A stretch of DNA of 13,384 nucleotides, taken from assembly GCA_900556615.1 (NCBI GenBank), contig USPP01000010.1, positions 1 to 13,384 on the forward strand. The letters run 5' to 3'. Below are positions 7,566 through 13,384 of this stretch, piece by piece. Each line of letters opens with the position of its first letter. Position 1 is the first letter of the stretch. Under the pieces are notes generated by a model that saw nothing but the letters and a program-made list of their open reading frames with translations, ran no database searches and was not told the origin of the DNA. Origin of the DNA: an uncultured Eubacteriales bacterium (lineage in GTDB: Bacteria; Bacillota; Clostridia; Oscillospirales; CAG-272). Made by a program: the position numbers and the translations under genes.

Positions 7566-7594
7566 ATTATATCATCAGGAGAAGCAAATATCAA
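7566..7594 (-). promoter_or_regulatory. Sigma-A promoter for the AraC pair
   Basis: On the minus strand: -35 TTGATA (7589-7594), 17-bp spacer, then -10 TATAAT (7566-7571) preceded by TGA, an extended -10. Transcription would start near 7559, leaving a leader of about 107 bases. This is the best promoter match in the window. Confidence 0.75.
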
Positions 7595-7600
7595 CTATAT

Positions 7601-9079
7601 TTAATTTCCGGAACTCAAATTAATATATTCGTCAATAGTACTGTCAAGCTTATTTTTTGCGGCCTGAACATATTTACCGTACAGAGATGAGATCGATGAA
7701 CCTACTTCCTCCGCCGCATTAGCCGCTCTGACAATTAAATGTCCCCATTGAAAAACCTGATCCAAATCAATGATTTCACTCTTTATCACTATATCAAGCA
7801 TATCCTTTGATTCATCATCACTGGTATATCTTTGAGTGAAAAGTGTCTCGTAAAATGCCGGAGAGATATAATTTTTTGATTCTGCAGCAAAAACCTCTGT
7901 TAATATTCCTGCACGCTCAAGATCAGGAGTAGATGACAAAATTGTAACGGCAGTCGTACCGTTATACCCTGCACGCGAATAATAGTCTGACTGAGCTTCG
8001 TCAAATTTCGGCTGTGGCACTATACCTACCACCGATTCGTACTCCTGCGCCACCGTCATCATATGCGCCATATGAAAACTCATGAAAAGGCCACCGTTGT
8101 CAAACACCTGTTTGAAAAGATTCGCATCGTTTCCATTCGTTCTAACATTGAACGTATTATATACATCGTTATGTATCAGGGAGTAAACAACATCGTAAAT
8201 ATCGGAATGCTTTTGACTGAAATCTACTATATACGGCAATCCCGTTTCATCGACCTCGGCTCCTTTGATGCCCGCGCCGACAAAGAAAGTATCGTTCAGA
8301 TAGAAGGTATAAGCTATGCGGTCTTCCACATCGGCATATCCGTTGTTGTTCAGGTCTGCACCGAAATCCTTGATGTAATTCAAAAGTTTTTCATTCGTCC
8401 ATGTTCCGTCATATACCATGCTATAAGGATATTCAAGCTGGTTATTATCAAATGTCGTTTTATTGAAATATAGAAGATAGGTATCCCGTTTATCATTAAG
8501 CAGCATATCATTGATGGCAAAATACTGCTTATTAAGTATCTTTATACTTTGGTTTAGCTTCTGCTGCCACCATTCCGCCTCGAGATCAATATGGGGAACG
8601 GATTTAAGATCGACAAATATCCCGCTGGGTACAAGATTACATGCATCGATAAGACCAGCAACACAAATATCTGCGATATAATCTCCCGACATCGAGTTCT
8701 CGGTCAGCTTCTGACGAAAAATACCGTTACTAGCGGTAGTATCATATATCTCATTGAACTCCAGCTTAATATCATAAGACTCTGCCACCCAGAGATTCCG
8801 ATCGTACGTTGCGTCGTTCAGTGTACCACCGTCATATCCGTCTGAAGCAATTGCCCACTCACCCCAATGTGCGTCTCTTGAGCGCGCCATTACAATGAAG
8901 GTAGCTCCATCATATGATATCTCCGGCACATTTGCGGAATAACGCCCATCTCCGGATGTAACGGCAGTATCGGAAGTGCCTATTCCCGATACGGTATTTT
9001 CCGGTCTCTTTTTCGCACAGGCAGCCGCAACACAGGTAAATAACAGCACCGCGGCAAGCGAAATCATGATTCGTTTCAT
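7601..9079 (-). CDS. Extracellular solute-binding lipoprotein (carbohydrate type)
   Basis: I choose ATG 9079 over GTG 9088 because AAGGTG lies exactly 6 bases before it and the GTG falls inside that site; the protein is then 492 residues. It has a lipoprotein signal peptide with CVAAAC and the lipidated Cys at residue 21. A Thr/Gly/Ser-rich linker follows, then a two-lobe periplasmic-binding fold. Supporting marks are GGTLNDATYDRNLWVAESYD near 85, where family members name the target's early helices, an EF-hand-like DLNNNGYADVED near 242-253, and a C-terminal helical region. It should capture a sugar or oligosaccharide at the surface. No permease or ATPase gene is next to it, so it must borrow a transporter or act as a sensor. 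It follows the CBM9-like gene by 137 bases, a gap that contains an inverted repeat. Confidence 0.9.
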   Translation of the reverse strand: MKRIMISLAAVLLFTCVAAACAKKRPENTVSGIGTSDTAVTSGDGRYSANVPEISYDGATFIVMARSRDAHWGEWAIASDGYDGGTLNDATYDRNLWVAESYDIKLEFNEIYDTTASNGIFRQKLTENSMSGDYIADICVAGLIDACNLVPSGIFVDLKSVPHIDLEAEWWQQKLNQSIKILNKQYFAINDMLLNDKRDTYLLYFNKTTFDNNQLEYPYSMVYDGTWTNEKLLNYIKDFGADLNNNGYADVEDRIAYTFYLNDTFFVGAGIKGAEVDETGLPYIVDFSQKHSDIYDVVYSLIHNDVYNTFNVRTNGNDANLFKQVFDNGGLFMSFHMAHMMTVAQEYESVVGIVPQPKFDEAQSDYYSRAGYNGTTAVTILSSTPDLERAGILTEVFAAESKNYISPAFYETLFTQRYTSDDESKDMLDIVIKSEIIDLDQVFQWGHLIVRAANAAEEVGSSISSLYGKYVQAAKNKLDSTIDEYINLSSGN

Positions 9080-9111
9080 ATCTTTCACCTTATTTTCAAT
9101 ATATTATATAT

Positions 9112-9209
9112 TCAAGGCAATACCTATTTCTTTACATACAGAGTTTATTGTATTCCCATCCGGGTAAATCCGGACGTCATTGCTGTAAATCGTTTCGGCA
9201 TTGCCTTGA
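9112..9209. promoter_or_regulatory. Inverted repeat enclosing the leader of the solute-binding gene
   Basis: TCAAGGCAAT (9112-9121) and ATTGCCTTGA (9200-9209) are perfect complements separated by 78 bases; the match runs to 13 bases with one transition. Inside is a small TCCGG/CCGGA hairpin. It fills the gap between the CBM9-like gene and the solute-binding gene. It could fold as a branched leader RNA or be a paired operator; the long spacer argues against a simple terminator. Confidence 0.45.
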
Positions 9210-9216
9210 TATGATG

Positions 9217-10134
9217 TTATGAATAGCTTATTGATTTATTACGATGCTTTTTTATATACCACATACTTAATAAAGAAGCGGCGCAAACAAATAATATCAA
9301 TGTGATTTCCGAACCGGTGGGGGGACTCACGGTTCCAGCATCTTTGGCCTGAAGCGTAAGGGTTATATTCGTATACTTGGAATAATTCCAGACGTTTTTC
9401 GCATTCAGTTCCTGCTCCATTGATGTGGTAAGAAAACCTTTGTTGCTCTTATCAGGGGTCACATGATAACAATCATAGTTTGCACGCAAGGTATATCCAG
9501 CTTTCGGAACAATCGTTACATCGTTGTTTCCGGTTTTGGCAATAACGGAACTTTGCATGTCACTCCATGCCACTCTTGTTTCGATTACCCAACCTTTATT
9601 GTTTTCCTTAAGCGTAAGAGCATAATCTTCGTCTTCAATATAATCTATATTATCAACACCAAGATGCTGTAAGCCGAATACTCCGCTGCCATCCTTTTTC
9701 ACTGCGGCCACAAGACGGGGCATAGCTCCTTTGGCTTCGTCATTCTGTGCTTCCGCATACGCGTTAAGTATTCCATTCGGGTCAATATACATACGAATAT
9801 AATTACCACCAACGTCAAACCACATGTCTTCTCCCTGCATATCCCATGCAACGTACAAATAATCCTCGTCCCATGCGTAATAGCAGTCAAAGCTAAAGTT
9901 GAATTTCGCCATATCATACGATGCCGCAGTCGACAGCGCAAGTGTCGCTGTATCCTTGCTGAAAGTGGATTTCCCTCCTGTCCACTCTCCAGAGCGGATA
10001 ACCCCGTCCAAAATAGGGGCCGTCTTTGCATACGGTACTTTTACCTCTCCTATTGCGGAGGCACCTTGTACGGCAACCGATAATACCGAAAGTAAAAAGG
10101 TTAATACCGCGATTGTTAGAATTGCTTTTTTCAT
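9217..10134 (-). CDS. Secreted CBM9-like protein with C-terminal anchor
   Basis: I place the start at ATG 10134 because the signal peptide begins cleanly there (MKKAILTIAVLTFLLSVLSV, with ASA before the likely cut); an AAAGGA site is 12 bases upstream. The TTG at 10155 and ATG at 10146 are alternatives. The mature protein of about 280 residues carries a CBM9/DOMON-type beta-sandwich, with ILDGVIRSGEW at about 41-51, CYYAWDEDYLYVAWDMQGED near 84-103 and WVIETRVAWSDM near 182-193. Such domains bind sugars or haem-like ligands at surfaces. The end is a Pro-Pro-Thr-Gly-Ser motif, a hydrophobic helix and KKHRNK, an anchor similar in plan to that of the surface protein at 1-644. It lies between the isomerase and solute-binding genes and probably presents or captures the same glycan. 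No catalytic residues are evident. Confidence 0.82.
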   Translation of the reverse strand: MKKAILTIAVLTFLLSVLSVAVQGASAIGEVKVPYAKTAPILDGVIRSGEWTGGKSTFSKDTATLALSTAASYDMAKFNFSFDCYYAWDEDYLYVAWDMQGEDMWFDVGGNYIRMYIDPNGILNAYAEAQNDEAKGAMPRLVAAVKKDGSGVFGLQHLGVDNIDYIEDEDYALTLKENNKGWVIETRVAWSDMQSSVIAKTGNNDVTIVPKAGYTLRANYDCYHVTPDKSNKGFLTTSMEQELNAKNVWNYSKYTNITLTLQAKDAGTVSPPTGSEITLILFVCAASLLSMWYIKKHRNKSISYS

Positions 10135-10166
10135 AGTTATGACCATTCCTTTCAAAAATAAATATT

Positions 10167-10190
10167 AATAATGGCATGCTGCCTATTATT
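10167..10190 (-). terminator. Hairpin after the isomerase gene, weak terminator or processing site
   Basis: On the minus strand AATAAT, a bulged A, GGCA, a 3-base loop, TGCC and ATTATT form a 10-bp stem touching the isomerase stop codon. A loose T-rich stretch follows. It may attenuate transcription or stabilise the upstream message before the CBM9-like gene 33 bases on. Confidence 0.4.
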
Positions 10191-11119
10191 CAATCCTTAT
10201 GCGTCAGTCGATTCTTTTCAACAATATTCGCATAGTACCGTGCTATATCCACTGCCGCTCGGAGAATCAACAAAAGACGTTCCCTCGGCATATTCCGGTG
10301 ACTCGGTTCGAGAGACATCACTCCATCAAAAGCATTTTTTCCCAGTTCCACGCAAAGCGCTTCTAAATCTGATGAACCGTACCCAGGAAACATATGTAGA
10401 TCCGAGTTTAACAACGGCTCCAGCACACCGAAATTGTCGTGTACATGCAGTGCTTTGAGACGAGGTGCTATATCATGCGCGAGCTTTACCATATTGGGAC
10501 CGTGCTCCACATTTGCATGACCGGTATCAAGACAAAAGCTAACGTTCTTGCTGCCTATTCCTTCGGCAAGCATATTCATTGTCTCTCCGTCAACAAAGGG
10601 AAATAATCCATCACCGGGGAGATTTTTTTCATGAGTGAAGGTATTCTCCAAGCAGAGATTTATTCCGTATTCCTCTGCACAAGGAACAAGCTCTCTAAAC
10701 CACCTTATGTTGTAATCCACCACCCTGTCGCGTTCAGCAATACTGTTTATCTTTATTGTCGGTGGAATAGGATGGAATACAAGTTCTCGGCTTCCTATGA
10801 GTGACGCCGCCATTATCTGACGGAAATATTGTTCTTCGGGGGGAATATATTCCGACATATCTGTATAAAGCCCCCACAAAGCATGCGTCTGGTAAGCTTC
10901 AACTCCGTTCTCATCCAGCATGCTGCGGACATCCTTAGCAAAATTCCGCCATTTGTCCGTATACATGACATTATATATACTATTACCATGATCTCTCACG
11001 GATGTATATACGTTCAAAGGAAAGTCTATCGAATCGAATCCGAGTTCCGCAAGAGTTTCTATCCCTTCTTTCAATGAAAATTGCTTCATAATCACACTCA
11101 TTGTAATTCCGATTTTCAA
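10190..11119 (-). CDS. Sugar phosphate isomerase/epimerase-like TIM barrel
   Basis: The protein has 309 residues and is a xylose-isomerase-like (AP endonuclease 2) TIM barrel. The metal-site motifs appear in the expected order: FHP at 115-117, CLENTF with Glu158, CLDTGHAN with Asp198 and His201, LHVHDN with His225, and SLEPSH with Glu271. All ligands for a divalent metal are intact. Family members interconvert sugars, inositols or tartronate-type compounds; the substrate is not predictable here. It has no signal peptide and should be cytosolic. The start is TTG 11119, chosen because KIGITMSV follows the usual N-terminal MKIGI pattern and AGG lies 7 bases upstream. It is the first gene of the minus-strand run, with a sigma-A promoter and a strong leader hairpin upstream. 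Confidence 0.9.
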   Translation of the reverse strand: MKIGITMSVIMKQFSLKEGIETLAELGFDSIDFPLNVYTSVRDHGNSIYNVMYTDKWRNFAKDVRSMLDENGVEAYQTHALWGLYTDMSEYIPPEEQYFRQIMAASLIGSRELVFHPIPPTIKINSIAERDRVVDYNIRWFRELVPCAEEYGINLCLENTFTHEKNLPGDGLFPFVDGETMNMLAEGIGSKNVSFCLDTGHANVEHGPNMVKLAHDIAPRLKALHVHDNFGVLEPLLNSDLHMFPGYGSSDLEALCVELGKNAFDGVMSLEPSHRNMPRERLLLILRAAVDIARYYANIVEKNRLTHKD

Positions 11120-11192
11120 GATGTTACCTGCTTCCGTTTATTTTCATACAGTCCGATAATAAATTTCACATCAGTTTGTCGCGAATCTGCTC

Positions 11193-11225
11193 ATCGGAAA
11201 TTAACCGAAGGCTCGGATTTCCGAT
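11193..11225 (-). promoter_or_regulatory. Leader hairpin, 13-bp two-part stem, ahead of the isomerase
   Basis: ATCGGAAAT (11193-11201) pairs with ATTTCCGAT (11217-11225) and CCGA (11205-11208) with TCGG (11213-11216), leaving a 3-base bulge and a 4-base loop. It lies in the predicted leader, 74 bases before the TTG. There is no T-run on either side, so it is not a terminator; an operator or regulatory RNA element is more likely. Confidence 0.6.
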
Positions 11226-11280
11226 TCAAGCAGTCGATTCTTAGCGTACTGACAAAGAAAATTATCTTGTTTCTAATAGT

Positions 11281-11309
11281 ATTTTATCACAGCACTCTGA
11301 AAATAACAA
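11281..11309 (-). promoter_or_regulatory. Sigma-A promoter for the isomerase-led run
   Basis: On the minus strand: -35 TTGTTA (11304-11309), 17-bp spacer, -10 TAAAAT (11281-11286). Transcription would begin near 11274, giving a leader of about 155 bases that carries the 11193-11225 hairpin. The DNA upstream is very AT-rich, as in an UP element. Confidence 0.6.
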
Positions 11310-11650
11310 TAGACAAAAACTGCGTTATATCGAGATTTATTTATATTTTTTTGAGCTTTACATTTATTATTATAGGCTTTTTAGGACATTATTTTAGTAA
11401 TAATATACATATAATTTATAATTTTTGTACACCGCAAACACATGAATTACCGATATCGGGTTATACTACCCGATTAAATAAAATTAAAAGCTTATTTCAA
11501 GCTCAACAGGACAGAATTATATTGGAGAAAAATAATAATCAGTTAATTTTCTCTATTATTATCAATATTTTTCTATATTAACTCCACCAAAGACAATGAT
11601 TTAGATGTAAAACCACGTATCAAAAATTACTAAAAGTATTCGGAAAATAA
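11310..11650. other. AT-rich stretch without a supported gene
   Basis: The stretch is dominated by A and T homopolymer and TA-rich runs. A plus-strand frame ends at 11581, but it begins antisense to the isomerase start, has no family features and is rich in Ile, Phe and Asn as expected of chance translation of AT-rich DNA. It most likely serves as promoter-upstream DNA or is neutral. Confidence 0.6.
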
Positions 11651-11776
11651 CGACTACCTCAATTCTATATAAAAACTCGGTCAGGTTTTCCCTTATAAGC
11701 TTTCATAACAAATCCTTTCTCAAATTGTTTTCTTACATTTTCTCTGTAATACTCGCAAAAGAAAATCGTTAAAATA

Positions 11777-11823
11777 CGCTTCCGGCGGCATATACTTAAG
11801 TATGCACTTATCGACGAGAAGCG
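11777..11823. repeat. Imperfect large dyad with central 12-bp palindrome
   Basis: CGCTTC (11777-11782) and GAAGCG (11818-11823) flank ATACTTAAGTAT (11792-11803), itself a perfect palindrome. The flanking arms also match in part. It is a candidate transposon end, a recombinase site or a hairpin in an RNA; no gene explains it. Confidence 0.5.
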
Positions 11824-11904
11824 CTATTGTGCGTTTCCTTATTTGTCGTCGCGTTAGGTCGGAGTCTCTGTCCTTCGACCTGTTATGAAGAAATATCTAT
11901 CGTA

Positions 11905-12253
11905 ATCTTGCAAACCGTAAATTCGGTTTCTGTCCTCTGTGAAAAGCTGCAAGGAAGCTAATCCTTATCGGTTATCGCATTGTAAAAGCCTCGTCAAAGC
12001 GCATTTTCTTCTATGGATGAGTTACCTTCACCTCATTATATCTGCGGCATTTACATCTTGAATTTCAGACAGTATTGAACTTTATTTTGTCTCGGAACCT
12101 CAAAAACTCGTCCATTTCGAAACGCCTTGTTTGCAGTTTCTGTTCGTCAGATATAGGCTTTGCATTAGGTTTCCTTTAGGTTCCGTCTCATAACCGACGT
12201 TCTTGCCCCGGCTAACAGTTCCTACTGCTAAATCTGCAGTGGACTTTCAACAC
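11905..12253 (-). ncRNA. Probable group II intron remnant (domain I-like RNA, no maturase)
   Basis: Read on the minus strand, this stretch carries a series of short motifs that I associate, from memory, with the 5' domain of bacterial group II introns: GTGTTGAAAGTCCAC at the start, GGAACCTAAAGGAAACC (near 12169-12185), CTGACGAACAGAAA (12137-12150), AAAGTTCAATACTG (12070-12083), GTAAATGCCGCAGATAT (12038-12054) and GAAGGTAACTCATCC. Local hairpins are frequent, for example ACTGC/GCAGT, ATGAG/CTCAT and AAACCG/CGGTTT. All reading frames are short, and GC is higher than in the adjoining AT-rich DNA. I find no reverse transcriptase and no recognisable domain V with its AGC and GAAA loop, so it is a fragment or decayed copy. 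The first five bases, GTGTT, depart from the usual GUGYG. Boundaries are approximate, particularly the low end. Another large structured RNA is the main alternative. Confidence 0.5.
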
Positions 12254-12276
12254 CAAGTTCTTCTAATGAGCATATG

Positions 12277-12311
12277 AAAAATCCCACGCCCTATTTTATA
12301 CGAGCGTGGGA
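12277..12311 (-). terminator. Rho-independent terminator after the two tiny ORFs
   Basis: TCCCACGC (12282-12289) pairs with GCGTGGGA (12304-12311) around a 14-base loop, and on the minus strand five T residues follow (12281-12277). It lies 36 bases beyond the 49-codon frame and 24 bases before the predicted intron start. Confidence 0.75.
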
Positions 12312-12347
12312 CAATTATATTCTGTTATAAAATTGAAATTATTTCCT

Positions 12348-12497
12348 TCAATACATAAGCCTTGCGCCTAACGAGCCCCCGTATTTGAATGCCTGCAATC
12401 CAATTTTTGCATAATCTTGTTTTTTTAGAGTTAAACCGGGATAGTTAAGTTTGTTTTCTACATGATATGTAATCTTAATTTTGTTTTTCATATTCAT
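12348..12497 (-). CDS. Candidate 49-residue protein, faintly TnpV-like
   Basis: The frame starts at ATG 12497 (a second ATG lies at codon 3), overlaps the preceding 35-codon frame by 23 bases and stops 36 bases before a good terminator. The product runs MNMKNKIKITYHVENKLNYP, then a Leu/Lys stretch, then YGGSLGARLMY. The ITYHVENxLxYPxLxL portion recalls the N-terminus of the TnpV accessory proteins of clostridial mobile elements (from memory), but TnpV is usually over 100 residues, so this would be a truncated or diverged copy. The ribosome-binding site is weak, consistent with translational coupling to the upstream frame. It may instead be an unrelated small protein or chance. Confidence 0.4.
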   Translation of the reverse strand: MNMKNKIKITYHVENKLNYPGLTLKKQDYAKIGLQAFKYGGSLGARLMY

Positions 12498-12582
12498 ATA
12501 TTCTTTCGTTTATGTATCTGTGTTTAGCATCAATTACAAAAGGATATATCAGAGGTACGTGTGTCTGATACCCATGGCGCAT
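12475..12582 (-). CDS. Candidate 35-residue protein directly behind the rRNA-operon terminator
   Basis: The frame starts at ATG 12582 with AGGAG 9 bases upstream, an excellent ribosome-binding site. The product (MRHGYQTHVPLIYPFVIDAK, then an Arg/Glu/Tyr-rich end) matches no family I know. The same frame continues upstream through the tRNA-Asn, which is why I reject longer versions. The ribosome-binding site abuts the T-run of the rRNA-operon terminator, so the message would come from terminator read-through or from a promoter I cannot see. Confidence 0.35.
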   Translation of the reverse strand: MRHGYQTHVPLIYPFVIDAKHRYINERIYEYEKQN

Positions 12583-12596
12583 TATGACAGGTCTCC

Positions 12597-12645
12597 TAAA
12601 AAAAGAAATCCGAAACTCATACCGATAGGTAAGAATTCCGGATTT
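12597..12645 (-). terminator. Rho-independent terminator of the rRNA/tRNA operon
   Basis: AAATCCG and following bases (12636-12645) pair with 12606-12615 in a 10-bp stem with one G-U. An inner stem of about 8 bp with one mismatch extends it. On the minus strand eight T residues (12604-12597) follow after a C. It begins 9 bases after the CCA of tRNA-Asn. Confidence 0.88.
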
Positions 12646-12653
12646 CCGAAGTT

Positions 12654-12729
12654 TGGCTCCCCCTGTTGGGCTCGAACCAACGACCCTGCGGTTAACAGCC
12701 GCATGCTCTGCCAACTGAGCTAAGGAGGA
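12654..12729 (-). tRNA. tRNA-Asn (anticodon GTT)
   Basis: The 76-base cloverleaf is complete. The acceptor stem is TCCTCCT/AGGGGGA with one T-G pair, followed by discriminator G and an encoded CCA (12654-12656). The anticodon loop is TGTTAA within CTGTTAA, the T-arm is GTTGG-TTCGAGC-CCAAC, and the D-arm is GCTC/GAGC. It is the last gene of the rRNA operon, about 40 bases after the 5S gene. Confidence 0.97.
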
Positions 12730-12736
12730 ATACTGA

Positions 12737-12764
12737 TACCGTCAAACCAATAGATCTGACGGTA
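12737..12764 (-). other. Processing hairpin between 5S and tRNA-Asn
   Basis: TACCGTCA (12737-12744) and TGACGGTA (12757-12764) form a perfect 8-bp stem with a 12-base loop just past the 5S end. Such hairpins commonly guide RNase processing of rRNA precursors. Confidence 0.6.
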
Positions 12765-12768
12765 ACTA

Positions 12769-12885
<117 letters not shown>

Positions 12886-12888
12886 TCA

Positions 12889-12964
12889 TGGTGCACCTTC
12901 AGGGACTCGAACCCTGGACCCACTGATTAAGAGTCAGTTGCTCTACCAACTGAGCTAAAGGTGC
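12889..12964 (-). tRNA. tRNA-Lys (anticodon CTT)
   Basis: The 76-base cloverleaf is complete. The acceptor stem is GCACCTT/AAGGTGC with discriminator A and an encoded CCA (12889-12891). The anticodon loop is CTCTTAA on an ACTGA/TCAGT stem, and the T-arm is CAGGG-TTCGAGT-CCCTG. It lies between the 23S and 5S genes, 3 bases from the 5S, so it must be processed from the same precursor. Confidence 0.97.
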
Positions 12965-13003
12965 GTACAGGCAAATCACTCTAAAGGACTCACCTTCTAT
13001 ATA

Positions 13004-13020
13004 GAATGAAACCTTCATTC
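13004..13020 (-). other. Hairpin in the 23S to tRNA-Lys spacer
   Basis: GAATGAA (13004-13010) and TTCATTC (13014-13020) form a perfect 7-bp stem with a 3-base loop in the 107-base spacer (12965-13071). The rest of the spacer shows nothing else. A role in precursor processing is inferred. Confidence 0.5.
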
Positions 13021-13071
13021 ACAACCGAATAAGGAAAGCAAAGCGGAAACTCAAAAACCTGAACAAAGAAG

Positions 13072-13384
<313 letters not shown>

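Noticed and set aside
11081..11581. A 166-codon plus-strand frame
   Set aside because: It overlaps the isomerase start and its promoter, has no recognisable domain, and its composition is that of translated AT-rich DNA.
11650..12260. A protein-coding gene on the minus strand
   Set aside because: Each of several protein-like stretches is cut by stops within 20-50 codons and none links by a single frameshift into a known family; an RNA-like remnant explains the stretch better.
12475..12714. A longer minus-strand frame of 79 codons running through the tRNA-Asn
   Set aside because: Its first 45 or so codons are the tRNA gene and the operon terminator; only the last 35 codons with their own ribosome-binding site are kept as a candidate.

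Overview
The window looks like chromosomal DNA from a low-to-moderate GC, Gram-positive anaerobe of the Clostridia (Oscillospiraceae-like). The support is lipoprotein and single-anchor surface proteins, Shine-Dalgarno-led starts including TTG, tRNAs that encode their own CCA, and a clostridial-type rRNA operon. The species cannot be named from this sequence.

Layout. (1) 1-745, plus strand: the C-terminal part of a wall- or membrane-anchored surface protein, closed by a strong terminator. (2) 746-1489: an intergenic stretch with one or two possible small or decayed minus-strand genes. (3) 1490-11119, minus strand: nine genes read right to left. In transcription order they encode a sugar-isomerase/epimerase-like TIM barrel, a secreted CBM9-like protein with a C-terminal anchor, a solute-binding lipoprotein, two AraC-family regulators in tandem, a lipoprotein with a ComEC-like metallo-beta-lactamase domain, a paralogue of that domain without a signal peptide, a PHP-domain metallohydrolase and an MgtC/SapB membrane protein. 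Readable sigma-A promoters lie before the isomerase (11281-11309) and before the regulator pair (7566-7594). The lipoprotein gene has two strong dyads just upstream. (4) 11310-12650: gene-poor DNA holding an AT-rich stretch, a probable group II intron remnant, two overlapping tiny ORFs and two terminators. (5) 12654-13384, minus strand: the end of an rRNA operon in the order 23S (3' part), tRNA-Lys(CTT), 5S, tRNA-Asn(GTT), terminator.

Inferred joint role. Region 3 reads as a carbohydrate-responsive surface locus. A binding lipoprotein and a CBM9-like protein sit outside the cell, AraC regulators probably sense a ligand, and an isomerase, two metallo-hydrolases and a PHP hydrolase process something. 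No ABC permease or glycoside hydrolase is present, so the substrate and the purpose of the duplicated metallo-hydrolase are open. That paired hydrolase, one copy displayed on the surface and one apparently cytosolic, is the best candidate here for an undescribed system.
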